DNA of 64,000 nt from Ruania zhangjianzhongii (GCF_008000995.1 NZ_CP042828.1:1674001-1738000), one strand, 5' to 3'; shown: positions 8,364-17,211, counted from the stretch's first letter. A program made the numbers and translations. Notes: generated by a model from the sequence alone, not told the origin.

Positions 8364-9284
8364 ATGGCGTTGATCGAGGCATCCGGGCTGCACAAGACCT
8401 TCGGTGACTTCGTGGCCGTGGACGGCATCGACCTGCAGATCGAAGCGGGGGAGTCGTTCGGCTTCCTCGGACCGAACGGCGCCGGCAAGACCTCCACGAT
8501 GCGGATGATCGGCTGCACCTCACCGGTCAGCGGCGGCACGCTGCGGGTGCTGGGGATGGACCCGGCCGCCGACGCCGCGGCGATCAAAGCCCGGCTCGGC
8601 GTGGTTCCGCAGCAGGACGCGCTGGACGAGGAACTGTCGGTGGCCCAGAACCTGGCGGTCTTCGGGCGCTACTTCGGCATCAGCCGGGCCGAGGTGCAGC
8701 GCCGGACCACACCGCTGCTGGAGTTCGCCCAGCTCACCGAGAAGGCCGGCGCCCGGGTCGAGACCCTCTCCGGTGGGATGAAGCGCCGGCTGACCATCGC
8801 TCGCGCGCTGATCAACGAGCCGAGCATCCTGCTTCTCGACGAGCCGACCACCGGGCTGGACCCGCAGGCCCGGCACATCCTCTGGGACCGGCTGTTCCGG
8901 CTCAAGCGGGACGGTGTCACCCTGGTCCTCACCACGCACTACATGGACGAGGCCGAGCAGCTCTGCGACCGGCTGGTGGTGATGGACCAGGGCCGGATCG
9001 TCGCGCACGGCTCACCCCGTGACCTGATCCGCCAGCATGCCTCCCGGGAGGTGCTCGAAGTGCGCTTCGACGTGCCCGACCACGTGGAGAAGGCCGGCGA
9101 GGTCAGCGGTGTAGCCGACCGGGTGGAGGTGCTCGCCGACCGGTTGCTGCTGTACACCCATGACGGCGACGCCGCTCTGGACGCGCTCACCGCCCGGGGC
9201 GTGCATCCGCAGTCCACTCTGGTGCGCCGCTCCTCCCTGGAGGACGTGTTCCTGCGTCTGACCGGACGGAGCCTGATCGAATGA
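8364..9284 (+). CDS. ABC-2 type exporter ATP-binding protein (DrrA/NodI-like)
   Basis: A 306-residue ABC ATPase that would energise export by the two permeases that follow. Walker A GPNGAGKT lies at 36-43, then a VPQQ Q-loop, the LSGGM signature, Walker B LLLDEPTTGLDP and the TTHYMDEAE H-loop. The C-terminal extension ending in SLEDVFLRLTG is typical of the DrrA/NodI subgroup (drug, lipid or polysaccharide export). The substrate cannot be told from sequence. The 52-base gap to the first permease and the near-contact of the two permeases indicate one operon. The likely leaderless start agrees with the family N-terminus. Confidence 0.93.
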   Translation: MALIEASGLHKTFGDFVAVDGIDLQIEAGESFGFLGPNGAGKTSTMRMIGCTSPVSGGTLRVLGMDPAADAAAIKARLGVVPQQDALDEELSVAQNLAVFGRYFGISRAEVQRRTTPLLEFAQLTEKAGARVETLSGGMKRRLTIARALINEPSILLLDEPTTGLDPQARHILWDRLFRLKRDGVTLVLTTHYMDEAEQLCDRLVVMDQGRIVAHGSPRDLIRQHASREVLEVRFDVPDHVEKAGEVSGVADRVEVLADRLLLYTHDGDAALDALTARGVHPQSTLVRRSSLEDVFLRLTGRSLIE

Positions 9285-9336
9285 GGCCCGACCGAATGGC
9301 GACCTCCCCGCGCCGGCCGGCCGGAACCAGGCACCC

Positions 9337-10182
9337 GTGAGCGCCTCGGTGACCACCCGCACAGGTGAGCGGCGCACCTGGGCGCGCTCCGCCGTCGGCG
9401 GCGGTTGGCCCTCGGTGACCGGCTACTGGCTGACGGTCTACCGGCGGATCTGGAAGTCCACTGTGGCCTCCTCGCTGCTCGTGCCGCTGCTGTACCTGGC
9501 CGGGATGGGCTACGGGCTCGGCGCGATCATCGACTCACCGGGGCGCTCCGCTGTGCCCGGGGTGGCCTACGTGGGATTCGTGGCTACCGGGCTGGTCGCC
9601 GCGCAGACGATGATGACCGCCGTGGCCGAGACCACCTACAGCGTGTTCGGTGCGATCAAGTGGCAGCGCACCTATCACGCGATGCTCGCCAGTCCGCTGC
9701 AGGTGGCGGACCTGGTCCGCGGGCATCTCGCCTACCTGGCGTTGCGGCTGCTGATGGTCTCCACAGCCTTCGCCCTGGTGGCCCTGGCGATCGGGGCGAT
9801 GACCGGCTGGGCCGCACTGCTCACCGTGCCGATCGCAGTGCTCGGTGGGCTCGCGTTCGGGCTCCCGGTCTACGCCTACACGGTCGGGACCGCCAGCGAC
9901 GAAGGCTTCAACATGCTGAACCGGTTCGTGATCATGCCGCTGTTCCTGTTCTCCGGCACGTTCTTCCCGATCAGCCAGCTGCCCGCGGTGCTGGAGTGGC
10001 TCGCCTGGGCCTCACCCCTCACGCATGCGATCACCCTCACCCGCGCCGTCGGGCTCGGCTCCCCGGCGCCGCTGCCGGTCGAGGCCTGGCCGGCGGTCCT
10101 GCACGTGGCGTACCTGGTGGCTTGGGCGGTGGCCGGATACCTGCTCGGCGTGCGCCGGCTGCGCGCTCGGATGGTGGTCTGA
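9337..10182 (+). CDS. ABC-2 type exporter permease, first subunit
   Basis: A 281-residue membrane protein with about six predicted helices and the ABC-2 family signature region NMLNRFVIMPLFLFSGTFFP near 190-209. A cytoplasmic N-terminus of about 40 residues precedes the first helix. It starts at GTG 9337 and ends one base before the second permease gene begins, so the two subunits probably form a heterodimer driven by the ATPase at 8364. NodJ/DrrB-type permeases are the closest recognisable family. Confidence 0.9.
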   Translation: MSASVTTRTGERRTWARSAVGGGWPSVTGYWLTVYRRIWKSTVASSLLVPLLYLAGMGYGLGAIIDSPGRSAVPGVAYVGFVATGLVAAQTMMTAVAETTYSVFGAIKWQRTYHAMLASPLQVADLVRGHLAYLALRLLMVSTAFALVALAIGAMTGWAALLTVPIAVLGGLAFGLPVYAYTVGTASDEGFNMLNRFVIMPLFLFSGTFFPISQLPAVLEWLAWASPLTHAITLTRAVGLGSPAPLPVEAWPAVLHVAYLVAWAVAGYLLGVRRLRARMVV

Positions 10183-10183
10183 G

Positions 10184-10993
10184 ATGGCGACGGCGATCCC
10201 GACCCGGCGTAGGTCACTACCGTTCCCGATCGCGTTCAGTGCCTCAGCCGCGCTGGTCGAACGGAACATGCGGGCCGCGCGCTCGTACTGGCGCACGTTC
10301 GTCTCCGGGTTCTTCGAGCCGGTGTTCTACCTGTTCGCGATGGGGGTGGGCATCGGCGCACTGGTCGGGGACGTGCAGGTGGATGGCCGGGCCGTTCCGT
10401 ACGCGATCTTCGTCGCACCGGCGATGATGGCGACCTCGGCGATGAACGGTGCGATCTACGACTCCACAGCGAACGTGTTCGGCAAGCTGAAGCACTCGAA
10501 ACTGTACGAATCGGTGCTCGCCACTCCGTTGCGGCCGCTGGAGGTGGCAGTGGGGGAGATCTCCTGGGCGCTGCTGCGCGGACTGGTCTACTCCTGCGCC
10601 TTCCTGCTGGTGGCGGCGGTGGCCGGGTTCGTGCAGTCCTGGTGGGCGCTGCTGGCGATCCCGGTGTGCACCCTGATCGGGCTGGCGTTCGCCTCGCTGG
10701 GGATGGCGGCGACCACATTCATGCGGTCCTGGAACGATATGGACTACGTGCAGCTGATCATCCTGCCGATGTTCCTGTTCTCCGCCACGTTCTACCCACT
10801 GTCCACCTACCCGGACGTGCTGCAGGGGGTAGTGCAGGTCACCCCGCTCTATCACGGGGTGGCGCTGGTGCGCGCGCTGATGATGGGGGAGCTGAGCCTC
10901 GGGCTGGGTGTGCATGTGGCGTACCTGCTGGCGCTGAGCGCGTTCGGGCTGTGGGCCACCACCCGGCGGATCACCCGGCTGCTGATGACCTGA
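10184..10993 (+). CDS. ABC-2 type exporter permease, second subunit
   Basis: A 269-residue membrane protein, related to but distinct from the preceding permease. It has six hydrophobic segments, an N-terminal VERNMRAARSYW and the ABC-2 signature region DYVQLIILPMFLFSATFYPL. The ATG at 10184 lies one base after the previous stop codon, consistent with translational coupling. The frame is open upstream inside the first permease gene, but that extension lacks family features. It ends the exporter operon, 89 bases before the next gene. Confidence 0.9.
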   Translation: MATAIPTRRRSLPFPIAFSASAALVERNMRAARSYWRTFVSGFFEPVFYLFAMGVGIGALVGDVQVDGRAVPYAIFVAPAMMATSAMNGAIYDSTANVFGKLKHSKLYESVLATPLRPLEVAVGEISWALLRGLVYSCAFLLVAAVAGFVQSWWALLAIPVCTLIGLAFASLGMAATTFMRSWNDMDYVQLIILPMFLFSATFYPLSTYPDVLQGVVQVTPLYHGVALVRALMMGELSLGLGVHVAYLLALSAFGLWATTRRITRLLMT

Positions 10994-11082
10994 GCCCACC
11001 GTCGCCGTGAGTCCCCCCGAGGGGAGGGCGCAGGGGCGGATAGGCTGCGGTGGTTGAGAGGTGCCGAGAGGGGGGAACGAGG

Positions 11083-11811
11083 ATGGGCGAGGACCGGAAG
11101 GTGCCACGGCTGAGCGCTGATGTGACGCGCAGTGCGATCAGTGACTGGACCAGCCTGGCCGCCGCGCTGGTGGCCATCGTGGTCGTCGGCCTGGTGGAGC
11201 CGGACATGCTCACCGCGGCGCCCACCGTGGCGCCGAGCGTAGCGACGATCTACCTCTCCACCTGGTCCCTGCGCTGCCTGCTGTACTCCGTGATCACGTG
11301 GTTCACGTTCGTCCGGGCGGACGGCGACCTGCTGGCGCAGTGGCTCACCGAGGGTCGCACTGCCCGACGCAAGCGGGTGTCGATGGAGCGGCTGTCCCTG
11401 TCCAGCGGTCCGAGCGGCGCGGTGATGTTCTGCGCGTTTGCGCTGGTGGTGGTGGTCTACTGCGCCGCCGAACCGAACTTGCGGTCAAGTCCCGTGGTCG
11501 CAGCACTGGCCGCGCTCACCGTGGCCACGTCCTGGCTGCTGATCCTGATGGTGTACACCGTGCACTACGCACGAGAGGACACGAACAGGGGTGGCCTGAC
11601 CTTCGTCGCCGCCGAGCGCGACGGCGCGCCGATGTTCAGCGACTACTTCTACCTGGCTGTGCAGGTCTCCACCTCGTTCACTGCGGCCGACGTCACCGTA
11701 GGGAGCCGCGGGATGCGCCGCGCCGTCACCGTGCACTCCATCATCGGCTTCGTCTTCAGCACGGCGATCATCGCGCTCCTGGTGTCCTTCCTGATCGTCG
11801 CCGCATCCTGA
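11083..11811 (+). CDS. DUF1345-like integral membrane protein
   Basis: A 242-residue protein with about five hydrophobic segments. The central FSDYFYLAVQVSTSFTAADV and the following R-rich loop before the last helix resemble DUF1345, a family of unknown function. ATG 11083 follows a purine-rich AGAGGGGGGA ribosome-binding site. An upstream in-frame ATG at 11050 lacks one. It stands alone between the exporter operon and a GNAT gene. The family call is from motif resemblance only. Confidence 0.7.
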   Translation: MGEDRKVPRLSADVTRSAISDWTSLAAALVAIVVVGLVEPDMLTAAPTVAPSVATIYLSTWSLRCLLYSVITWFTFVRADGDLLAQWLTEGRTARRKRVSMERLSLSSGPSGAVMFCAFALVVVVYCAAEPNLRSSPVVAALAALTVATSWLLILMVYTVHYAREDTNRGGLTFVAAERDGAPMFSDYFYLAVQVSTSFTAADVTVGSRGMRRAVTVHSIIGFVFSTAIIALLVSFLIVAAS

Positions 11812-11879
11812 TGCGTGCTCCGCACCCGGGGTGCAAATCCGGTTGACTGTCCCGCCGAGGGGCTGCCACGGTCGCGGTC

Positions 11880-12482
11880 GTGGCCCACGTGAGCAGCGCC
11901 GTCGTGCGCATCGAAACCAGCGGAGACCGTGCGGCGGTCTCCGCCGTGATCGAGCAGGCCTTCGAAGCCGAGGCGGCCGGGGAGGGCGTCCGGGTCCGGG
12001 GGCTGGAGCAGGCGCTGCAGACCGCGATGGCGCCGCGCGACCGGCTTGCCCTGGTGGCCGAGCACGGCCGCCAGATCGTGGGCCAGGCCCTGCTCACCCG
12101 CGGCTGGGTGGACGCCGACCAGCGCCTGGTGCAGGCGTGGGTACTCAGCCCGATCTCGGTCCGCCCGGACCACCAGCACACCGGCATCGGGCGGGAGTTG
12201 CTGACCGGCGTGATCGCCTGTGCCACCCGCGCTGCGGCCGAGCGCCCGGCCGACGATCCGGAGCGCCGCGTACATATCTTCCTCGAGGGCGACCCGGGCT
12301 TCTACCGCAAGTTCGGCTTCGTACCCGGTGATCGGGCGGGCTTCACCGCGCCGTCGGTACGCATCCCACCGTCGGCGTTCCAGGTGCTGGCGGTTGCCGA
12401 GGCCCCGGGCGTGAGTGGCGCCCTGGTGTACCCGGACGTGTTCTGGGCCCACGACTGCGTCGGCCTCCGGCGCGGAGCCTAG
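11880..12482 (+). CDS. GNAT-family N-acetyltransferase
   Basis: A 200-residue protein with a GNAT fold: residues at about 75-115 carry LVQAWVLSPISVRPDHQHTG followed by IGRELL, the acetyl-CoA pyrophosphate loop. The later LEGDPGFYRKFGFVP is typical of the YhbS-like group. The substrate is unknown. Two GTG codons (11880 and 11889) could start it; neither has a strong ribosome-binding site. The downstream end borders a degenerate GC-rich tandem repeat. Confidence 0.85.
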   Translation: MAHVSSAVVRIETSGDRAAVSAVIEQAFEAEAAGEGVRVRGLEQALQTAMAPRDRLALVAEHGRQIVGQALLTRGWVDADQRLVQAWVLSPISVRPDHQHTGIGRELLTGVIACATRAAAERPADDPERRVHIFLEGDPGFYRKFGFVPGDRAGFTAPSVRIPPSAFQVLAVAEAPGVSGALVYPDVFWAHDCVGLRRGA

Positions 12483-12483
12483 T

Positions 12484-12583
12484 CTTGGCGGGCGCGGGGC
12501 AACGTCGGCGCGCACGCGCGCAACCTCGGTCCAGGCGTGCGACCTTGGCGGGCACGCGCGCCACCTCGGCGCACGCGCGCAAC
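12484..12583. repeat. Degenerate tandem repeat, about 40-bp unit, 60-bp period
   Basis: Units at 12484-12524 and 12544-12583 both begin CTTGGCGGGC and end CACGCGCGCAAC, with changes between. The repeat directly follows the stop codon of the GNAT gene (TAG at 12480-12482). Confidence 0.65.
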
Positions 12584-12618
12584 ACGCAGCGGCGTGTCGG
12601 GCGCGGCGTCCCCAGGTA

Positions 12619-12639
12619 GAACGGTTGTTCGGCTACTGT
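12619..12639 (+). promoter_or_regulatory. LexA box and first recA promoter
   Basis: GAAC-GGTT-GTTC at 12619-12630 is a perfect GAAC-N4-GTTC SOS box. TACTGT (12634-12639) is a TAnnnT -10 placed so that LexA would sit between -35 and -10. The function is inferred from the established actinobacterial LexA consensus. Confidence 0.82.
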
Positions 12640-12694
12640 GGATACAGCGCGAGGACGGGTGCGCTCATCCACAGATGGTGGCTGAGCCACCCGG

Positions 12695-12717
12695 ATGTCG
12701 GTGGTCGGACATAGCCT
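12695..12717 (+). promoter_or_regulatory. LexA-independent (PafBC-type) recA promoter
   Basis: ATGTCGGTG (12695-12703), exactly 8 bases, then TAGCCT (12712-12717) matches TTGTCRGTG-N8-TAnnnT at all but the first base. In mycobacteria this element drives most damage-induced recA transcription through PafBC. The predicted transcript start is near 12724, giving a leader of about 93 bases. Confidence 0.75.
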
Positions 12718-12816
12718 CCGTGTCAGGTTGCCGCCCGGAGAGGGCGGGTCCCTGAAGAGACCAGCCCACGTCCACAGGTGGCGGCTCGACCGCCCGAGAA
12801 CGAAGAAGGTGACACC

Positions 12817-13869
12817 ATGGCTGCTCCGGTAGCAGACCGCAGCAAGGCACTCGATGCTGCACTCAGTCAGATCGACCGGGCTTTCGGTAAAGGCTCGGTG
12901 ATGCGTCTCGGTGACGAGAACCGCCCACCGGTGGAGGTGATCCCCACCGGGTCGATCGCCCTGGATGTGGCCCTGGGCACCGGTGGCCTGCCCCGCGGGC
13001 GTGTGGTGGAGATCTACGGGCCGGAGTCCTCCGGTAAGACCACTGTGGCGCTGCACGCGGTGGCGAACGCGCAGAAGAACGGCGGGATCGCGGCGTTCAT
13101 CGACGCGGAGCACGCTCTGGACCCGGAGTATGCGAAGAAGCTCGGCGTGGACACCGATGCCCTGCTGGTCTCCCAGCCGGACACCGGTGAGCAGGCGCTG
13201 GAGATCATGGACATGCTGATCCGCTCCGGCGCACTGGACATCGTGGTGATCGACTCGGTCGCGGCCCTGGTGCCGAAGGCGGAGATCGAGGGCGAGATGG
13301 GCGACAGCCACGTGGGTCTGCAGGCCCGGCTGATGTCCCAGGCGCTGCGCAAGATCACTGGTGCCCTGAACTCCTCCGGCACCACGGCGATCTTCATCAA
13401 CCAGCTTCGGGAGAAGATCGGTGTGTTCTTCGGCTCCCCGGAGACCACCACCGGCGGTAAGGCGCTGAAGTTCTACGCGTCGGTCCGTATCGACGTGCGC
13501 CGGATCGAGACCCTCAAGGATGGCACCGACTCGGTCGGCAACCGGACCCGGGCAAAGGTGGTGAAGAACAAGATGGCGCCGCCGTTCAAGCAGGCCGAGT
13601 TCGACATCGTCTACGGCGTGGGCATCTCCCGTGAGGGCAGCCTGATCGACCTGGGGGTGGAGCACGGCATCGTGCGCAAGTCCGGTGCTTGGTACACCTA
13701 CGAGGGCGACCAGCTCGGCCAGGGCAAGGAGAACTCCCGCCGGTTCCTCAAGGACAACCCCGAGCTTGCCGTGGAGATCGAGCAGAAGATCAAGACCAAG
13801 CTCGGTATCGGCGTCAAGCTCGAGGCGGTGCCTGAGGCGGGGCCCGAGGACGTAGCCGTCGACTTCTGA
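12817..13869 (+). CDS. recA: Recombinase RecA
   Basis: A 350-residue RecA that forms the ssDNA filament, pairs homologous strands and triggers LexA self-cleavage. Walker A GPESSGKT is at 68-75, and the [10 protein letters not shown] and [10 protein letters not shown] segments are intact. No intein is present, unlike M. tuberculosis recA. ATG 12817 follows GAAGAAGGTGAC and gives the normal N-terminus [16 protein letters not shown]. Two damage-responsive promoter signals lie upstream and recX follows 100 bases downstream. Confidence 0.98.
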   Translation: MAAPVADRSKALDAALSQIDRAFGKGSVMRLGDENRPPVEVIPTGSIALDVALGTGGLPRGRVVEIYGPESSGKTTVALHAVANAQKNGGIAAFIDAEHALDPEYAKKLGVDTDALLVSQPDTGEQALEIMDMLIRSGALDIVVIDSVAALVPKAEIEGEMGDSHVGLQARLMSQALRKITGALNSSGTTAIFINQLREKIGVFFGSPETTTGGKALKFYASVRIDVRRIETLKDGTDSVGNRTRAKVVKNKMAPPFKQAEFDIVYGVGISREGSLIDLGVEHGIVRKSGAWYTYEGDQLGQGKENSRRFLKDNPELAVEIEQKIKTKLGIGVKLEAVPEAGPEDVAVDF

Positions 13870-13876
13870 TCGGCCG

Positions 13877-13929
13877 GTGGCGCCGTCGCTGGTTCGAGCA
13901 CCCGCTGCTCCGGCCGGCGACGGCGCCAC
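13877..13929 (+). terminator. Hairpin between recA and recX
   Basis: Thirteen-base arms GTGGCGCCGTCGC (13877-13889) and GCGACGGCGCCAC (13917-13929) pair perfectly around a 27-base loop that is itself GC-rich. There is no T-tract. It could attenuate or process the recA-recX transcript, making RecX scarcer than RecA. Confidence 0.6.
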
Positions 13930-13969
13930 TTCCGTCTGGTCTGTCCACGCCACGGGAGGTGGGAGTTCA

Positions 13970-14539
13970 GTGAGGCAAGCACGACGGCGCAGCGCACCGG
14001 GGCAGGAGCCGCCCGCCTCGGGTGCGGCTGCTGAGGATGTTGAGCCGGATCCGGAAGGGGTGGCTCGTGCGATTGCGTTGCGGATGCTCACCGGGGCGCC
14101 TCGTTCCCGTGCTCAGATTGCCGAGCGGATGGCGCAGCGGGACGTGCCGGAGGAGGTCGCCGCGAGGGTGCTGGACCGGTTTACCGAGGTCGGGCTGATC
14201 GACGACACTGCCTTCGCGGAGATGCTGGTGCGCACCCGGCACAACGAACGCGGGCTGGCCGGGCGCGCCCTGGCGCAGGAACTGCAGCGCAAAGGCGTGG
14301 ACCGGGAGATCGCGAACGAAGCGCTGCAGGCCATCCAGCCCGAGGACGAGGCCGAGCGGGCCGTGGAGCTGGTCCGCCGCAAGGCCCGCAGCACCACCGG
14401 CGTCGATCCGGTCAAGCGGCGCCGCCGACTGATGAGCATGCTTGCTCGCAAGGGCTACGGCCCCGGTGTGGCGCTGCGAGCGATCGATCAGGTGCTCGGT
14501 GAGGAGGACGAGGAGCCGATCGAGGACTTCTCGCTGTAG
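13970..14539 (+). CDS. recX: Regulatory protein RecX
   Basis: A 189-residue RecX family protein that would cap or destabilise RecA filaments. The three-helix repeats are visible: ARAIALRMLTGAPRSRAQIAERM, the central VLDRFTEVGLIDDTAFAEML, and RRRRLMSMLARKGY. GTG 13970 is preferred because GGGAGGTGGGA lies 6 bases upstream. The in-frame region before it contains the recA-recX hairpin. It has an acidic C-terminal tail, EEDEEPIEDFSL. Confidence 0.93.
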   Translation: MRQARRRSAPGQEPPASGAAAEDVEPDPEGVARAIALRMLTGAPRSRAQIAERMAQRDVPEEVAARVLDRFTEVGLIDDTAFAEMLVRTRHNERGLAGRALAQELQRKGVDREIANEALQAIQPEDEAERAVELVRRKARSTTGVDPVKRRRRLMSMLARKGYGPGVALRAIDQVLGEEDEEPIEDFSL

Positions 14540-14567
14540 ACCGAGACGCCGGCGTCACCGATGGCGG

Positions 14568-14638
14568 TGCAGGGGAGCGCCGCGGGACGAGTGCGCCGGG
14601 CCATGCTGCAGGGGAGCGCCGCGGGACGAGTGCGCCGG
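14568..14638. repeat. Direct repeat, 32 bp x 2, 39-bp period, between recX and gluD
   Basis: Units 14568-14599 and 14607-14638 are identical over 32 bases (TGCAGGGGAGCGCCGCGGGA and onward) and are separated by 7 bases. They fill most of the 115-bp gap between the convergent recX and gluD genes. Confidence 0.93.
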
Positions 14639-14654
14639 AGCGCCTGTTCCCGCC

Positions 14655-15548
14655 CTAGCGCCCCTTCACCCCGAAGCTCGCGGTGACGTCCACGCCGCCC
14701 TTGAGCGCGCCCGGGCGCTGCGTCTTGCCCGAGGTGCGGCCGCCGATCCGCCGGGCCACCTTTCCGGCCACCCAGGCCAGGGTCGCGTTCAGCACGATGT
14801 AGATCACGCCGATCACGAAGAATGACTGCAGCACCGGGAACGGGGAGTCCGCACCGATCAGCCGGGCGGAGCGGAGCAGCTCGCTATAGGTGATGATGGC
14901 GCCCAGTGCGGAGTCCTTGAGCACCACCACGAACTGGCTCACCAGGGACGGCAGCATGGCCATCAGCGCTTGCGGGAGCTCGATCGAGCGGATCGACTGG
15001 CTGCGGGTCATCCCGATCGCCAGGGCGGCTTCCCGCTGCCCCTTGGGTAGGCCGTGCACCCCGGAGCGGACCAGTTCGGCAATCACCGAGCCGTTGTACA
15101 GGGTCAGGCCGATCACCACCCCGAGCAGGGGGCCGAGACTGGGATCGACGCGCAGAACCTGGGAGACGAAGATCCAGCCACCGATCATCATGATCAGCAC
15201 CGGTACCGCCCGGAAGAACTCCACCACCACCCCGCAGAACCAGCGGATGGCCCGATTGCTCGCCAGCCGGCCGATACCGAAGAGGAGGCCGAACACCAGC
15301 GCGAGCACGATCGAGTACGCGGCCGCCACCAAAGTGTTCTGCAGGCCGGGCAGGAAATAGTACAACCAGGTGCGCGCCTCGATCATCGGCGCCCACTTCT
15401 CCGGTGCGAGCTGGTCGTGCACCTGGAGCTGGTACACCACGAACGTCGCGATGCCCAGCACCACGAGGACGCCGACGATGTTCCCGATCAGCAGCCGGCG
15501 CCGCGCCCGGGGACCGGGAGCATCGAACAGGACCGATTGTGTGCTCAT
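14655..15548 (-). CDS. gluD: Glutamate-type amino-acid ABC transporter permease GluD
   Basis: A 297-residue polar amino-acid permease of the HisM/GltK family. After a 25-residue cytoplasmic N-terminus come about five to six helices and the EAA loop around ELVRSGVHGLPKGQREAALA, which contacts the ATPase. Its ATG at 15548 overlaps the gluC stop codon in an ATGA arrangement. The frame runs open upstream, but that part lies within gluC. Last gene of the gluABCD operon. Confidence 0.93.
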   Translation of the reverse strand: MSTQSVLFDAPGPRARRRLLIGNIVGVLVVLGIATFVVYQLQVHDQLAPEKWAPMIEARTWLYYFLPGLQNTLVAAAYSIVLALVFGLLFGIGRLASNRAIRWFCGVVVEFFRAVPVLIMMIGGWIFVSQVLRVDPSLGPLLGVVIGLTLYNGSVIAELVRSGVHGLPKGQREAALAIGMTRSQSIRSIELPQALMAMLPSLVSQFVVVLKDSALGAIITYSELLRSARLIGADSPFPVLQSFFVIGVIYIVLNATLAWVAGKVARRIGGRTSGKTQRPGALKGGVDVTASFGVKGR

Positions 15549-16219
15549 CGGGACACCGCCAGACGCTGGGAGAGGTAGGTGACCACGAGGCCGACCGGGA
15601 TCACGATGACCACGAAGCCGGCAGCAACGGTGAGGAAGATCGGGATCACGTAGTTGCCATGCGCTTCCACCATCCCCTTCATCAGCAGCGAGATCTCGCT
15701 GACCGAGATCGCTGCCGCCACGGTGGTGTTCTTGATCAGCGCGATGAAGGTGTTGCCCAGGGGTGCGATCGCACCCCGGAACGCTTGCGGCATGATCACC
15801 TGGCGAGCCGCCGGAAGGAAGGACAGCCCGATCGCCCGAGCCGCCTCCGCTTGGCCGAGCGGCACGGTGTTCACCCCGGAGCGGATCGATTCGCAGACGA
15901 ACGAGGCGGTGTACACCGACAGTGCCCACACCGCGAGCCAGAAGAAGTTGTCAGCGAACTTCTCGGCGAACTGCACACCGAGCTGGGGCCAGAGCACGAA
16001 GGCGGCGAACATCATCACCACGGTCAGTGGGATGTTCCGCACGACGTTCACGTAGGCGGCACCGGCCCACTGCAGCGAGGGCAGCGGCGAGATCCGCATC
16101 ATGGCCAGGATCGTGCCGAGGATCAGCGCGATGATCCCGGAGAAGAATGCCAGCTTGAGATTCAGCCAGTAGGCACCGGCAATGTCGTAGTTGGAGAGCA
16201 CTTCGAGGAAGTCACTCAC
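15545..16219 (-). CDS. gluC: Glutamate-type amino-acid ABC transporter permease GluC
   Basis: A 224-residue permease with about five helices and the EAA loop region SIRSGVNTVPLGQAEAARAI. GTG 16219 is chosen because GAGGTGG (16228-16234 on the complement) lies 8 bases upstream. The ATG at 16225 is only 2 bases from it, too close. It pairs with GluD as a heterodimer. The gene is separated from gluB by a strong hairpin and coupled to gluD by an ATGA overlap. Confidence 0.92.
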   Translation of the reverse strand: MSDFLEVLSNYDIAGAYWLNLKLAFFSGIIALILGTILAMMRISPLPSLQWAGAAYVNVVRNIPLTVVMMFAAFVLWPQLGVQFAEKFADNFFWLAVWALSVYTASFVCESIRSGVNTVPLGQAEAARAIGLSFLPAARQVIMPQAFRGAIAPLGNTFIALIKNTTVAAAISVSEISLLMKGMVEAHGNYVIPIFLTVAAGFVVIVIPVGLVVTYLSQRLAVSR

Positions 16220-16257
16220 GGGCATTCCACCTCGGCGTCATCAGCTGGGGGCAGGGC

Positions 16258-16296
16258 GTTCGCCGTGGCCGGTGGCACGCACCGGCCACGGCGAAC
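16258..16296 (-). terminator. Intra-operon hairpin between gluB and gluC
   Basis: Perfect 17-base arms (16258-16274 and 16280-16296) with a 5-base loop lie 18 bases after the gluB stop codon. There is no T-tract. In binding-protein operons such structures stabilise the upstream message or partly terminate, which keeps the binding protein in excess. Confidence 0.8.
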
Positions 16297-16314
16297 AGGG
16301 ACTGGCGGGTCAGA

Positions 16315-17211
16315 TCAGCCGCACTCGGCCGGAGTCGGCGGGTTCAGGTCGGCGTTCGGGGTGTAGCCGGTGCCCTCGGTGTTGGAGGTGATGAACTCCT
16401 CCCAGCTACCGTCCTCGATCATCGCGTTGATCGCATCGGTGACCGGCTGGCACATGTCCGAGTCCGGGGGCAGACCGACACCGTAGTTTTCCTCGGAGAA
16501 GGTGTTGCCCACCACCTGCAGCTCGCCACCGCCGTCGGCAGCAGCCAGACCGGCGAGGATGATGTCGTCAGTGGTGACCGCGTCCACCTGGCCACCGGTG
16601 AGGTACTGGATGCACTCCGAGTACCCGTTCAGCTCCACCAGCTGGGTGTCCGGGGAGAACTCGTCCTTGACGTTCTGCGCCGAGGTGGACCCGGCCACCG
16701 AGCACAGGTTCCGCCCGTCCAGCACATCCGGACCGGTGATCTCGCCGGCGTCCTCGGAGCGGATCAGCAGGTCCTGACCGGCCACGAAGTACGGTCCGGC
16801 GAAGTCCACCACCTCATCCCGCTCGTCGGTGATCGAGTAGGTGGCCACGATCATGTCCACCTGCTCGTTCTGCAGCATCGTCTCCCGCTGCGGAGAGGGG
16901 GACTCGATCCACTCGATCTGGTCCTCGCCGTAACCGAGCTGGTCGGCGATGTAGGTGGCCACGTCCACGTCGAACCCGGTGTAGGTGTCGCCATCCTGGT
17001 AGCCCAGGCCCGGCTGGTCGAACTTGATCCCGATCCGGATCGAGTCCCCGCCACCCTCGCCGGAGTCGCCGCCCTCGCCCGTGTCGCCGCCCTCGGCACC
17101 GGCGTCACCGCCGGTCTCCTCGTCGCCGGCCCCCGGCTCGGCGGTACAGGCGGCAAGGGTGAGGGCCCCCACGGCCGCCAGTGCGGCCAGCGCTGCTCGC
17201 GTTGTCTTCAT
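16315..17211 (-). CDS. gluB: Glutamate-type ABC transporter substrate-binding lipoprotein GluB
   Basis: A 298-residue family 3 periplasmic-type binding protein. It has a lipoprotein signal with lipobox LAAC (Cys22), then an acidic Gly/Glu/Asp-rich linker at about 25-56, then the binding domain starting IRIGIKFDQPGLGYQDGDTY with the family motif GFDVDVATYIA. It should capture glutamate or a related polar amino acid outside the membrane and deliver it to GluCD. The specificity is inferred from the gluABCD gene order. Confidence 0.92.
   Translation of the reverse strand: MKTTRAALAALAAVGALTLAACTAEPGAGDEETGGDAGAEGGDTGEGGDSGEGGGDSIRIGIKFDQPGLGYQDGDTYTGFDVDVATYIADQLGYGEDQIEWIESPSPQRETMLQNEQVDMIVATYSITDERDEVVDFAGPYFVAGQDLLIRSEDAGEITGPDVLDGRNLCSVAGSTSAQNVKDEFSPDTQLVELNGYSECIQYLTGGQVDAVTTDDIILAGLAAADGGGELQVVGNTFSEENYGVGLPPDSDMCQPVTDAINAMIEDGSWEEFITSNTEGTGYTPNADLNPPTPAECG

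Larger units (their letters stand above)
12483..12816. other. recA upstream region with two damage-responsive promoter signals
   Basis: This 334-bp stretch holds a degenerate ~60-bp tandem repeat (12484-12583), a perfect LexA core at 12619-12630 with a -10, a PafBC-type promoter at 12695-12717, and a short inverted repeat GGTGGC-TGA-GCCACC. No gene is seen in it. Confidence 0.75.
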
